Below are positions 17,928 through 25,480 of a stretch of 64,000 nucleotides of DNA, piece by piece. Numbering within the stretch: position 1 is the stretch's first letter; each line of letters begins with the position of its first letter. The DNA is from Bacteroidia bacterium (lineage in GTDB: Bacteria; Bacteroidota; Bacteroidia; Flavobacteriales_D; Cryomorphaceae): positions 1 through 64,000 of the forward strand of contig JAUICL010000009.1 of NCBI GenBank assembly GCA_030427905.1. Direction: 5' to 3'. A program made the position numbers and the translations under genes. Under the pieces are notes generated by a model. That model was not told the origin of the DNA. It made no database searches and saw nothing but the letters and a program-made list of their open reading frames with translations.

Positions 17928-18455
17928 ATGAAAAAGCACATGATCACTATCGCAGCAGCTACCATCGTATTGTTTACGGCATGTAGCGACAGCTCAAAGG
18001 ATAAGGAAATTGAAAAGTCGATGAATGAACTGGAAGCATACGTTGACAGTGTAGAGCAAAATGTAGAATACACTGTAGACCGCAATTGGGATCTCGTTCA
18101 AGACCGATACGATGAGCTCGAAGAAAAACTTGAGTCGAAAGCTGATAAGCTAGACGACAATATGGAGTCAAAACTTGACAAGTTAGACGACCGAATGGAT
18201 AAGGCCATGAAAAAGAACTCTTCGGAAGTGAAAGAATTCAACAAGATGGCCGAACAGAAAATGGAAGATCTCAAAGATTGGATGGAAAAGAAAGGAGATC
18301 AAACTTCTGACAAAGCCGATGAAATTGGCGATGACATAGAAGATGGATGGGAAGATTCAATGGACTGGATTGAAGATAATTATGACAAACTGGAAGACAA
18401 AACCAAAGAAGAATACAAAAAGCTTAAGGAAAAATTAGAGTCCTTAGAAGCCTAA
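17928..18455 (+). CDS. Coiled-coil lipoprotein with 11-residue repeats
   Basis: A 175-residue, highly charged lipoprotein (lipobox LFTAC, cysteine 19). After the anchor the sequence is helical and rich in D, E and K. Residues 64-96 hold three consecutive 11-residue units, LEEKLESKADK, LDDNMESKLDK and LDDRMDKAMKK, the periodicity seen in apolipoprotein, LEA and synuclein-like amphipathic helices. The C-terminal part has further acidic helix (GDDIEDGWEDSMDWIEDN). No named family recognised. It lies between a two-component operon and the YtxH operon and is probably a periplasm-facing envelope stress protein, which is inference. An alternative start at residue 5 is possible. Confidence 0.75.
   Translation: MKKHMITIAAATIVLFTACSDSSKDKEIEKSMNELEAYVDSVEQNVEYTVDRNWDLVQDRYDELEEKLESKADKLDDNMESKLDKLDDRMDKAMKKNSSEVKEFNKMAEQKMEDLKDWMEKKGDQTSDKADEIGDDIEDGWEDSMDWIEDNYDKLEDKTKEEYKKLKEKLESLEA
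18117..18215 (+). repeat. Three tandem 33-base coding repeats
   Basis: Encodes three 11-residue units beginning LEE, LDD and LDD inside the coiled-coil lipoprotein. Nucleotide identity is partial, so the expansion is not recent. Confidence 0.7.
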
Positions 18456-18477
18456 TCGAATAATTCCCAGCCCAGAC

Positions 18478-18513
18478 AAGCCCCCTGACATACTTGGTTA
18501 GGGGGCTTTTTCT
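18478..18513 (+). terminator. Intrinsic terminator after the lipoprotein gene
   Basis: AGCCCCCT / AGGGGGCT hairpin with a 13-base loop, followed by TTTTTCTTT. Confidence 0.85.
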
Positions 18514-18784
18514 TTGAAGCTGTGTTTCGAGGAGCCAGACTGTAGAACCAGGATTTATGAATTGGGTAAAAAATTCCACAACCCTAGTTTGTTGGAAATT
18601 TTGAGCTATATTAAAGGGTTGATAAATAGGGGTTTGTGGGACGGTGGACTATGGTGAGTTTAGGCACTAAGCTTGCCATATATTACGTAAATTGATTATT
18701 GAGAACATCTCGCTCTTTTGTTTGATTAGAGTTGAAGTTTAGGAAAGGTGTTTCTCGGATTTATAACTTTTAAAATTTTATATC
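18514..18784 (+). promoter_or_regulatory. Leader region of the YtxH operon with a sigma-54-like promoter
   Basis: About 270 bases without a gene. At 18662-18677 the sequence AGGCACTAAGCTTGCC has the GG-N10-GC core of a -24/-12 promoter and matches TGGCAC-N5-TTGC at nine of ten fixed positions. The inferred start point is near 18688, leaving a leader of about 95 bases. No typical TAnnTTTG box is seen closer to the gene. The NtrC-type activator encoded at 14947 is a natural partner. Confidence 0.5.
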
Positions 18785-19015
18785 ATGAGTAGAGGAAACA
18801 ATGACATCGTAACATTTCTATTGGGAACAGCACTGGGAATCGGAGCAGGGCTCTACCTCAATAGCAAGCAAGGAAAGAAAATGCGCAAAAAGGCTAAGAA
18901 AAAAGCCATTCAGATGGAGCAGAATATCGAAGATAAAGTGAGCCAGGCGTATCAGAAAATGAAAAGTCAAATGCACGACGCAGCTGAGAAAGTTGCCAAT
19001 GCCACCGAAGTCTAA
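18785..19015 (+). CDS. YtxH-domain small membrane protein
   Basis: A 76-residue protein with one glycine-rich membrane segment (FLLGTALGIGAGLYLN) followed by SKQGKKMRKKAKKK and a charged coiled coil. This layout is the YtxH (gas-vesicle/general-stress) family. It leads an operon with a holin-like protein and a third small protein, an arrangement parallel to the E. coli yqjD-yqjE-yqjK cluster (a one-pass protein, a DUF1469 protein and a small partner). Likely a stress-induced inner-membrane protein; function unknown. Confidence 0.85.
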   Translation: MSRGNNDIVTFLLGTALGIGAGLYLNSKQGKKMRKKAKKKAIQMEQNIEDKVSQAYQKMKSQMHDAAEKVANATEV

Positions 19016-19020
19016 TAGCT

Positions 19021-19365
19021 ATGCTGAAGGATGACTTCATAGAGGGAAAGGCAGCCATCAAGCTCTACACAGAGAATGAGAAGGAGCTGCTGAAATTGCG
19101 GATTGCGCGACGATCAACTCGAGTGTTGACGCGCATTACCGCCATTTGTATCTCATTTCTTTTCGGGCTGATCAGCATGCTCCTTTTATTGATGGCGGTT
19201 GGTTTTGCCTTTGGCACATATTTCAATAATCTCGCTTTGGGGTTTTTGTGCGCAGGTGGAGTTGGGATTGTTTTAACGATAATTTCTGTTGGTTTAGCCA
19301 AACGTGTCTTGGAGAAGCCAATCATACACCAAGTATTAAAAGATCTCTCAGATGCCGGAATATAA
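19021..19365 (+). CDS. Phage-holin-superfamily III / DUF1469 (YqjE-like) membrane protein
   Basis: A 114-residue protein with two membrane helices (about residues 38-63 and 68-92: ITAICISFLFGLISMLLLLM and LALGFLCAGGVGIVLTIISV), a charged N-terminal amphipathic region and a short cytoplasmic tail. This is the DUF1469/YqjE plan, misleadingly named holin; no phage genes are nearby. It begins five bases after the YtxH stop and overlaps the following gene by 14 bases, so it is in the same operon. Confidence 0.8.
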   Translation: MLKDDFIEGKAAIKLYTENEKELLKLRIARRSTRVLTRITAICISFLFGLISMLLLLMAVGFAFGTYFNNLALGFLCAGGVGIVLTIISVGLAKRVLEKPIIHQVLKDLSDAGI

Positions 19366-19633
19366 ACACATAAAATCCTTGAATGATCTCGACCGGGAAA
19401 TCGATCTGCTTAAGATAAAGCGAGAGTTGATCAAAACGGAGATGTCAGGAAGGGCGGAGCGAATGAAAAGACAGTATTTGTCTCCAGTAAAGCTTGGAGC
19501 AAGTCTATTTTCGATCCTTTTCGATAAGGATATCTCTTCGCCTTCAAAATTGGTTAGATCTTTCACAACAATCTTGAATGATCTGGAAGCTTCCAAAATG
19601 TGGATGAAATTTTTAGTCCGACTTTTCAAGTGA
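19352..19633 (+). CDS. Small protein of the YtxH operon, YqjK-like position
   Basis: A 93-residue basic protein with no signal peptide. The first half is a charged helix (LDREIDLLKIKRELIKTEMS), and the second contains a weakly hydrophobic stretch (LGASLFSILF) and a C-terminal amphipathic helix (MWMKFLVRLF). I do not recognise a family. Its start overlaps the DUF1469 gene by 14 bases. By position it is the analogue of YqjK in enterobacteria, but no clear sequence match is visible. Confidence 0.72.
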   Translation: MPEYKHIKSLNDLDREIDLLKIKRELIKTEMSGRAERMKRQYLSPVKLGASLFSILFDKDISSPSKLVRSFTTILNDLEASKMWMKFLVRLFK

Positions 19634-19686
19634 TCATTTAGCACTCCGACTCAAGGCTGAGACGAGTAATTCAAAATCTTAATTCA

Positions 19687-20736
19687 ATGAATAATCTTTT
19701 AGACTACAAGAGGTTGAAATACTTGTTTTACCTCGCAGCCACACTTGGCCTGGTCCTTTTGCTTGGAAGCTTGCTGAGACCTGTTTTCGCGCCTTTGGTG
19801 CTTTCCACCATTTTGGCTTTAGTGATACTCCCCATGGTAAAGTGGCTCGAAGGGCTTGGCCTAAACAGGCTCTTGAGTTGCTTGATACCCGTAGTCACCA
19901 CTGCTATCGTAGTTTTGGCATTGGGTACTATGGCAGCCTTTCAGCTTAGGGAACTCAACACCTCGGCTGGTAGCTTCGAGAAATCCTTTTTTGAGAAGGT
20001 AAACCGCTTGTCTCAATATTTGCCAGAGGGCATCAAGCCCCCTGTGATGCGCAATACTGAAGATCTGGACAAAATCATGCCGGAGGATATGGGTATGGTC
20101 GGATCTTTTCTTTCTGATTTTATTAGCGCAACGGGCGGTGTGCTTACAACCATGTCCTTGCTGCCTATTTTCATCTTTTTTATTCTCTTTTACCGCAATC
20201 GAGTCAATCTTTTTCTGGGTTCCCTGGATTCCAAAATTTCAAGCGAATTCCGAAAGACAATTTCTCAATCAAAGTCAATGATTCAACGGTATCTTTCAGG
20301 CCTAGGACTCGTGGTGTTGATCAACGCAACGCTGGCTACCATTGGCTTGTGGGCATTTGGCATATCCTACGCTTTGCTGTTGGGTGTCCTTTCGGCTGTG
20401 CTTACAGTCATCCCTTATATCGGAACTTTTATCGGAGCACTTATCCCGGTTCTTTTCGCTTTCGTTACTAAGGATTCACTGTCTTATGGTTTGGGTGTCA
20501 TGGCACTTTATATGGTCATCCAATTTGTTGAAAACAACTTTATTTCACCCATTATTCTTGGAAATAGTGTGAATGTGAACCCATTTGTGGCGATCCTAGC
20601 TCTGCTGGTTATGAATCAATACTGGGGTGTGATCGGAATGTTGATTGCTGTTCCGTTGACTGCAACGATGGTGATATTATTAGAACACTCCGACAATTTT
20701 ACAGCGGTAAACGTCTTTTTAAAAAACGATACGTAG
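19687..20736 (+). CDS. AI-2E family transporter (PF01594)
   Basis: A 349-residue inner-membrane protein with about eight helices. Diagnostic segments are PVFAPLVLSTILALVILPMV near the N-terminus, the long polar loop at 95-150, and the C-terminal GVLSAVLTVIPYIGTFIGA plus QFVENNFISPIILGNSVNVN and WGVIGMLIAVPL. The family includes TqsA-like exporters and Na+/H+ antiporter-like members, so autoinducer-2 transport is not established. It follows the YtxH trio by 53 bases with no terminator between and ends at a strong terminator. Confidence 0.93.
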   Translation: MNNLLDYKRLKYLFYLAATLGLVLLLGSLLRPVFAPLVLSTILALVILPMVKWLEGLGLNRLLSCLIPVVTTAIVVLALGTMAAFQLRELNTSAGSFEKSFFEKVNRLSQYLPEGIKPPVMRNTEDLDKIMPEDMGMVGSFLSDFISATGGVLTTMSLLPIFIFFILFYRNRVNLFLGSLDSKISSEFRKTISQSKSMIQRYLSGLGLVVLINATLATIGLWAFGISYALLLGVLSAVLTVIPYIGTFIGALIPVLFAFVTKDSLSYGLGVMALYMVIQFVENNFISPIILGNSVNVNPFVAILALLVMNQYWGVIGMLIAVPLTATMVILLEHSDNFTAVNVFLKNDT

Positions 20737-20757
20737 TATTCAATCGAATTTTAGTCG

Positions 20758-20796
20758 AAAAAAAAGGTCGAGCAGTATTTTGCTCGACCTTTTTTG
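20758..20796. terminator. Bidirectional intrinsic terminator
   Basis: AAAAAAGGTCGAGCA / TGCTCGACCTTTTTT, with A and T runs on both sides, between the convergent transporter and DJ-1/PfpI genes. Confidence 0.93.
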
Positions 20797-20809
20797 TGCC
20801 GTCTTTTAA

Positions 20810-21370
20810 TTAAGCCGTTTGCTCAGCATGTTTTCCTTCGGCGATTTCTTCAACCAATTTTGAGTTGAAAGCATCAAGGTCTTTTGGTGAACGTGATGTT
20901 ACCAATCCGGCATCCGTGACTACTTCTTCGTCCATCCAATTTGCACCAGCATTTTTTAAGTCCGTTGAAATAGAATGGTAGGACGTTAGGTTTCGCCCGT
21001 TTACAACATCCGCTTCGATCAGCATTTGTGGTCCGTGGCAGATTGCGCCTACCGGCTTATGATCGTCAAAGAAGGCACGAACGAATTTAACGGCAGGTTC
21101 TTCTTTTCGAAGTAGATCGGGGTTGATGACCCCACCAGGTATCATTAGTGCATTGTAATCTTTTGAATCTGCCTGATCGAGCGTCTTATCCACATCGATC
21201 GACATGTTCCAATTTCCATCCTTCCAGCTTTTGATCTGACCCGATTTTGGGGAAATGATCTCCACTTCAGCACCAGCGTGCTTGAGCGCATTTAAGGGTG
21301 ATACTAATTCTGACTCTTCAAAACCATCAGTGGCGAGGATGGCTACTCGTTTGTTTTTAATCTTATCCAT
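20810..21370 (-). CDS. DJ-1/PfpI family protein (general stress type)
   Basis: A 186-residue cytoplasmic protein. The nucleophile elbow is GAICHGPQ with C111 and H112, and the conserved glutamate is E18 (TDGFEESEL). The C-terminal VVTDAGLVTSRSPKDLDAF is typical of the PfpI/YhbO/GSP18 subgroup, which in other bacteria protects against oxidative, thermal and carbonyl stress; protease or deglycase activity is debated. The ATG at 21370 is chosen since upstream sequence shows no family match. Confidence 0.92.
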   Translation of the reverse strand: MDKIKNKRVAILATDGFEESELVSPLNALKHAGAEVEIISPKSGQIKSWKDGNWNMSIDVDKTLDQADSKDYNALMIPGGVINPDLLRKEEPAVKFVRAFFDDHKPVGAICHGPQMLIEADVVNGRNLTSYHSISTDLKNAGANWMDEEVVTDAGLVTSRSPKDLDAFNSKLVEEIAEGKHAEQTA

Positions 21371-21557
21371 TGATCTATTAAATTTTATGATTTCGATCCA
21401 ATAGATGCCATGATCATTCCAAAATGTTACATGAAAGGCAGCATCCGCTGAATGCAACGTACACGGGTGTTTGAAGCGAAGAGTGCAATACAAAATGTGA
21501 AATCACCGTGACCTTACTCCACTCATTGTTGATCAAAATCCACGGTTGGTTGGTATC

Positions 21558-22457
21558 TTATTTTGATGCTGTCAACTCGGCTCCACTCTCCACCATTCTC
21601 AGCGGTATTGGCTTTCCTTCCTGATAAATTTTAAGCTCGACAATATCAGCAGGAAGGGTAAATCCTGCGTTGCTTAGGGAAGCGAGACTCCGCTCCATGA
21701 CTTCATTCTTCACTTCGACTACATTTCGCCCTTGCCGATGTGAATTAATCCAAAAGTAGATGCCCAAATCTACAGTGCTCACATTGAAGTTTTCGATAGC
21801 AATAAAAGGCTTTAAACTCTTCGACTGCTCCAACTCGGGCATTTTGGCCAAGTCATCTAGAACGGTTTTCATAGCTAGGGCAATATCATCGCCGTAGTCG
21901 AGCCCCAAAACAAACTTGTGCCGAAGCAAGCCATCGCGGGTGTAATTCGAAAGCGGATTTTTGACCAACATGGCGTTTGGCAAGAATATGTCGCGGCCAT
22001 CGTAAGTGCGAATATGTGTGGTGCGAAAGCTCATTTCTTTCACCACGCCTTTAATGCCTTCGAGTTCGATCAAATCGCCATTTCCAAAAGGTCGCGAAAA
22101 CGCTAGGAAGAACCCAGCTATGAAGTTTTCGCCAATATCCTTGAAGGCAAATCCCAAAATAATGGCCGACACACCAGCTCCGGCTAGTATGCTCCCGGCC
22201 GCTGACCCCAAACCGATAGCTTTGAGCAAGAACATGGTACCTAACAGCACAAACGATACGAGTATCAGTCTTCCTACAAAATTGACAAGTAGAATGTCAT
22301 CTGTCCTTTTCTTAAGCCTTCTTACAGCGAGTCGCTTTATTCCGATTCCAAGCAATAGGCATATGGAAAATGTCACCGCGCCCCAGAAAAAGGTTGGAAA
22401 GTTTTCTGCGATGTGATCTTTGAGTTCGTGAATAGGGCTGAGTAGTTCTTGCGTCAT
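21558..22457 (-). CDS. Mechanosensitive ion channel, MscS family
   Basis: A 299-residue inner-membrane channel with three predicted helices near residues 20-40, 56-82 and 88-112. The pore region SAAGSILAGAGVSAIILGFAF followed by KDIGENFIAGFFLAFSRPFGNGDLIE is characteristic. The cytoplasmic vestibule has TYDGRDIFLPNAMLVKNPL. The start codon is the first ATG of the frame with a good family N-terminus. Located between DJ-1/PfpI and csbD in the stress cluster; whether its expression is stress-dependent is not visible from its upstream sequence. Confidence 0.92.
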   Translation of the reverse strand: MTQELLSPIHELKDHIAENFPTFFWGAVTFSICLLLGIGIKRLAVRRLKKRTDDILLVNFVGRLILVSFVLLGTMFLLKAIGLGSAAGSILAGAGVSAIILGFAFKDIGENFIAGFFLAFSRPFGNGDLIELEGIKGVVKEMSFRTTHIRTYDGRDIFLPNAMLVKNPLSNYTRDGLLRHKFVLGLDYGDDIALAMKTVLDDLAKMPELEQSKSLKPFIAIENFNVSTVDLGIYFWINSHRQGRNVVEVKNEVMERSLASLSNAGFTLPADIVELKIYQEGKPIPLRMVESGAELTASK

Positions 22458-22634
22458 TTTGTGTAGCGTTGCTCCAATTAAGGTATGAAGTAAATCTCAG
22501 CTATAAAAGCCATTTGAAATAGGTATTATGGGTGTGGGCTTAAAGCCACAACTGTGAACTCAGCTCTACAGCAAAAACCATGTTAATCCTGATAAATGAC
22601 CAGAGATAGGCTGTTTCTAGGAGATGTCTCGGCA

Positions 22635-22650
22635 TGGCATAGTCTTCGCA
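22635..22650 (+). promoter_or_regulatory. Sigma-54-like promoter of csbD
   Basis: TGGCATAGTCTTCGCA keeps the GG-N10-GC core and matches TGGCAC-N5-TTGCA at nine of eleven fixed positions; inferred start point near 22661, about 23 bases before the ATG. Confidence 0.42.
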
Positions 22651-22683
22651 CTAAGAAGGTCAAACAATTAAAATAAAATCAAA

Positions 22684-22875
22684 ATGGGATCTACTACTGA
22701 TAAAATTAAAGGAAACTGGAATCAACTAAAAGGAAAGCTAAAGCAGGAGTACGGATCGTTGACAGAAAACGATTTGACTTATGTGGAAGGAAAAGAAGAT
22801 GAGCTTCTCGGGAGAATTCAAGAGAAGACCGGGAAAACAAAAGAAGAAATTAAGGAATACATCGATAGCTTCTAG
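22684..22875 (+). CDS. CsbD family stress protein
   Basis: A 63-residue soluble protein beginning [20 protein letters not shown], with [20 protein letters not shown] and [13 protein letters not shown], the exact plan of CsbD/YjbJ small general-stress proteins. In other bacteria these are strongly induced by osmotic or general stress, but their activity is unknown. Monocistronic: sigma-54-like promoter before it and hairpin terminator after it. Confidence 0.93.
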   Translation: MGSTTDKIKGNWNQLKGKLKQEYGSLTENDLTYVEGKEDELLGRIQEKTGKTKEEIKEYIDSF

Positions 22876-22896
22876 GTAGAATTGGAAGTGATTGGA

Positions 22897-22934
22897 AAAG
22901 CGGCCTCGAATTTATTCGGGGCCGCTTTGCTTTG
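22897..22934 (+). terminator. Intrinsic terminator after csbD
   Basis: AAAGCGGCC / GGCCGCTTT hairpin with a 14-base loop that itself can pair (TCGAA / TTCGG), followed by a weak T-rich tail. Confidence 0.7.
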
Positions 22935-23003
22935 GTATGAACGGTATGGAAGTATCACGGCCAAGGCTTATCTTCATGTTAATCAATTAAAAACTTCACA
23001 ATT

Positions 23004-23732
23004 ATGCTCTATTTCGTTTTTGGGTTGGGCGCTTTGTTCATACTTCTCGCTTTTGTCTTGACTAAGAACAATGCCAAATACTTATTGGCTGGGTACAATA
23101 CGGCTAGCCAAGAAGAAAGGGATGCATTTGATCTTGATGGGTTCATCCCATTTTTCAAACGATTCCATATTTTCTTGGGACTGAGTTTTATCACCCTTGG
23201 ATGCTTTGCGTATTTTCTACTGGGAGGTGATGCCGCTGGTGGTTTCTTGGGCGTTTACCCCATTCTAGCTTACATTTATTTTATTTGGAAAGCGCAGAAG
23301 TTCGGAAACCCAAATAAATCGATCAATAGCAAGATTGGCATTTTCGTTTTACTCATTACCCTTGTCTTTGTGGTTGGTTTGCTCATGATGGGAATGAAGG
23401 AAAACCGAATGGTGATTGGGTCAATGGATATCGAGATTACCGGCATGTATGGCGATGAATGGACCCGCGACGAAATCGAGTCAATACGCTTGATAGAAGA
23501 TCTTCCATCGATTTCATCCAGACTCAATGGTTTTGCTCTTGAACGCACAAGCAAGGGATGGTTTAAAACGGCCGAAGGAGAGAAGGTGAAGTTGATTTTA
23601 AATACCAAGACCCCACCATACATAGAATTAACATTTAGTGATGGGAGTCGGGTTTTTTACGCCAGCTCCGATGTTCCTTCAGAAGATACATACGCTGAAT
23701 TGAGTCAAGCTTTTCCAGACCTTACCGAATAA
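23004..23732 (+). CDS. DUF3784 membrane protein with a PH-like tail
   Basis: A 242-residue membrane protein. The first 115 residues match DUF3784: an N-terminal helix (LYFVFGLGALFILLAFVL), the diagnostic AKYLLAGYNTASQEERDAFD, and two further helices. A fourth helix (IGIFVLLITLVFVVGLLMMG) is followed by a soluble domain from about residue 145 (MDIEITGMYGDEWTRDEIES; GFALERTSKGWFKTAEGEKV; PPYIELTFSDG) that resembles a bacterial PH-like (YcxB/PH) domain. The combination is unusual in my knowledge. No function is known for either part. Confidence 0.75.
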   Translation: MLYFVFGLGALFILLAFVLTKNNAKYLLAGYNTASQEERDAFDLDGFIPFFKRFHIFLGLSFITLGCFAYFLLGGDAAGGFLGVYPILAYIYFIWKAQKFGNPNKSINSKIGIFVLLITLVFVVGLLMMGMKENRMVIGSMDIEITGMYGDEWTRDEIESIRLIEDLPSISSRLNGFALERTSKGWFKTAEGEKVKLILNTKTPPYIELTFSDGSRVFYASSDVPSEDTYAELSQAFPDLTE

Positions 23733-23767
23733 AAAAAGCCATCAGTATGGAACTGATGGCTTTTTTA
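23731..23767. terminator. Bidirectional intrinsic terminator
   Basis: AAAAAAGCCATCAGT / ACTGATGGCTTTTTT, between convergent genes, with A and T runs on both sides. Confidence 0.93.
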
Positions 23768-23784
23768 AGTTTTCTAGCTATCTA

Positions 23785-24252
23785 TTAATTGAAATCTCCG
23801 ATAAATGGGAACTCGTCCATCACGTTTAGGCGCATGATCATGTATACAGCGTCATCAACTTGAATAAAGCGGGCAGCCGTTTTTTGATCTACAGCTTTTC
23901 CAATTTTCTTGTGGTACTTTTTCTGAAGAGCTATGCGTTGTGTTTCATGTGTAAAGTGATTGTTGATGTAGTCACTAGCGTCATCTCCAGTCATATGGTC
24001 ATACTTTTTAGCGTACTCCGCAAGGTCTTCGATGTATTTTTTTCTCATCTCATCGAGCTCTTTTTCATATTCGTTGAAAAGCACCCAAAATGTAGAGTCC
24101 GCTGCTCCTTTCAAGTCCATAGCTTCGAGAAATACTGTACGTCTTTCGCTCTCAACCATATAGCGGAGCCATTTGGAGTCGAGATCGTCTGCCTGGGCAA
24201 AAGTTGAAGCCGAAAGCATAATTGCAAATAATGCGAGAATAAGGTTTTTCAT
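23785..24252 (-). CDS. Small exported helical protein
   Basis: A 155-residue protein with signal peptide MKNLILALFAIMLSASTFAQ and a mature part that is almost entirely charged helix (WLRYMVESERRTVFLEAMDL; NEYEKELDEMRKKYIEDLAE; QKKYHKKIGKAV). This resembles Spy/CpxP-type periplasmic helical proteins in general character but has no LTxxQ motif, so no family is assigned. A start at 24288 was rejected because it would precede the signal peptide by 12 residues and lie at the end of the cyclase gene. It follows the cyclase gene by 32 bases but has its own -7 box. Confidence 0.72.
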   Translation of the reverse strand: MKNLILALFAIMLSASTFAQADDLDSKWLRYMVESERRTVFLEAMDLKGAADSTFWVLFNEYEKELDEMRKKYIEDLAEYAKKYDHMTGDDASDYINNHFTHETQRIALQKKYHKKIGKAVDQKTAARFIQVDDAVYMIMRLNVMDEFPFIGDFN

Positions 24253-24269
24253 GGTGTTCAGGTTTTTTG

Positions 24270-24277
24270 CAAATATA
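24270..24277 (-). promoter_or_regulatory. -7 box before the small exported protein
   Basis: TATATTTG on the minus strand matches TAnnTTTG exactly, 17 bases upstream of the ATG. The TTG upstream is only 15 bases away, shorter than usual. Confidence 0.45.
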
Positions 24278-24284
24278 GTATTCA

Positions 24285-25364
24285 TCACCGTCCAAGGCTG
24301 CGGCGATTAGAAGTCTTGTGGTCTATTTCTTTGGTATGTGCTTTCACATTGACGCCTACTAGGTTTATCACTTCTTCTTTTCCCTTGAGCTGTGCATCAG
24401 GAAGGCGGTCAAAAACAATCTTATCGTAATGCAATTGGTAGAATAGAGATTCGGAAACAATGAGTTCATAGCCTTTTGCCTTGGCCAAATCCATAATCCG
24501 CGATGTGGTGTTCATCAAATCACCACTAAAGTCGAGCTGTTTTTTAATTTGACCCAAATAAGCGGTTACCACTTTTCCGGAGTGCATACCGGCTCTGAAT
24601 TCGGGAGCGGCTCCGTATTTTTTGATAAAGTTCGCCTTGTTTTGATCAAGCACGGCCATGTATTCTGTGAAAAAATTGAGACAATTGTTGAGTGCAACGC
24701 CTTCTTGGTGTTTCCATGTGATAATCACTTCGTCACCTACATATTTCAAAATCTCACCTTTCGAAAAAATGAGCGGCTTATTGAGTAAGCCATATGTCTC
24801 GTTTAAGAAGTGATAAAACTTTTGATCACCCATCTTCTCAGCCAGTTGGGTTGAACTTTTCAAGTCCATAAACAGCAATATCCTTTTCTCGGTTGTCGGG
24901 CTGTGATACCTTCCCAATACATAGTCAATGAGAAAGGATGGGCCGAGAATGTTCTCCAGGGAAATAAAGAAATAGAGCAGGAAAGAGAAAAGTTGGGCTT
25001 TGTAGTAAAGCGCTACATAGTTTCTAGAAACCAAGAGTTCGCGCACTGGGGTAGATGGGTCTCTCAGATCGAGGTAACCCAAGGCAAACTGAATCAAATT
25101 TGCCGAGATTAAAATAAGAACCTGAATTATAGCGATTTGAGCAATAATACGCAGTATAATAGGCCAAGGCCTGAGAAACTCAAACCCAATAAACATCCGA
25201 TAGAGCCCTAGAAATAGACCAATTGTTGCAGCGAAAAGTAAGGTGATGAACCAGGGAGCATCAAAGTTTCCGATTTGATCAAGCGCGATCATCATAACGC
25301 ATGAAATCAGAACATATCTGATCAGCGAACTAAATCGGTAGCGTAAGAGTCGAAATACATCCAT
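24285..25364 (-). CDS. Membrane adenylate/guanylate cyclase, class III
   Basis: A 359-residue protein with about five N-terminal membrane helices (residues 15-150) and a C-terminal class III cyclase domain. Metal aspartates are in LLFMDLKSST and KYVGDEVIITW, with a lysine before the GD typical of adenine recognition; the transition-state pair is in GDLMNTTSRIMD and the second base-recognition aspartate in KQLDFSGD. All catalytic positions appear intact, so it should make cAMP. No Crp/Fnr-type regulator is encoded in the window. It is followed by a small exported protein. Confidence 0.9.
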   Translation of the reverse strand: MDVFRLLRYRFSSLIRYVLISCVMMIALDQIGNFDAPWFITLLFAATIGLFLGLYRMFIGFEFLRPWPIILRIIAQIAIIQVLILISANLIQFALGYLDLRDPSTPVRELLVSRNYVALYYKAQLFSFLLYFFISLENILGPSFLIDYVLGRYHSPTTEKRILLFMDLKSSTQLAEKMGDQKFYHFLNETYGLLNKPLIFSKGEILKYVGDEVIITWKHQEGVALNNCLNFFTEYMAVLDQNKANFIKKYGAAPEFRAGMHSGKVVTAYLGQIKKQLDFSGDLMNTTSRIMDLAKAKGYELIVSESLFYQLHYDKIVFDRLPDAQLKGKEEVINLVGVNVKAHTKEIDHKTSNRRSLGR

Positions 25365-25480
25365 GGAAAGCGCTCAACTTAAAAATTGAAGGTAATCGAA
25401 AAAATAGTATTCTATGACCGAAAGAGCGATTAATCGATTGTGTGGTGTAGTGGGTTTTGCAAGCGCAATTTGAATATCGA

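Noticed and set aside
19021-19365. Holin as evidence for a prophage
   Set aside because: Matches chromosomal DUF1469/YqjE proteins; no other phage gene nearby.
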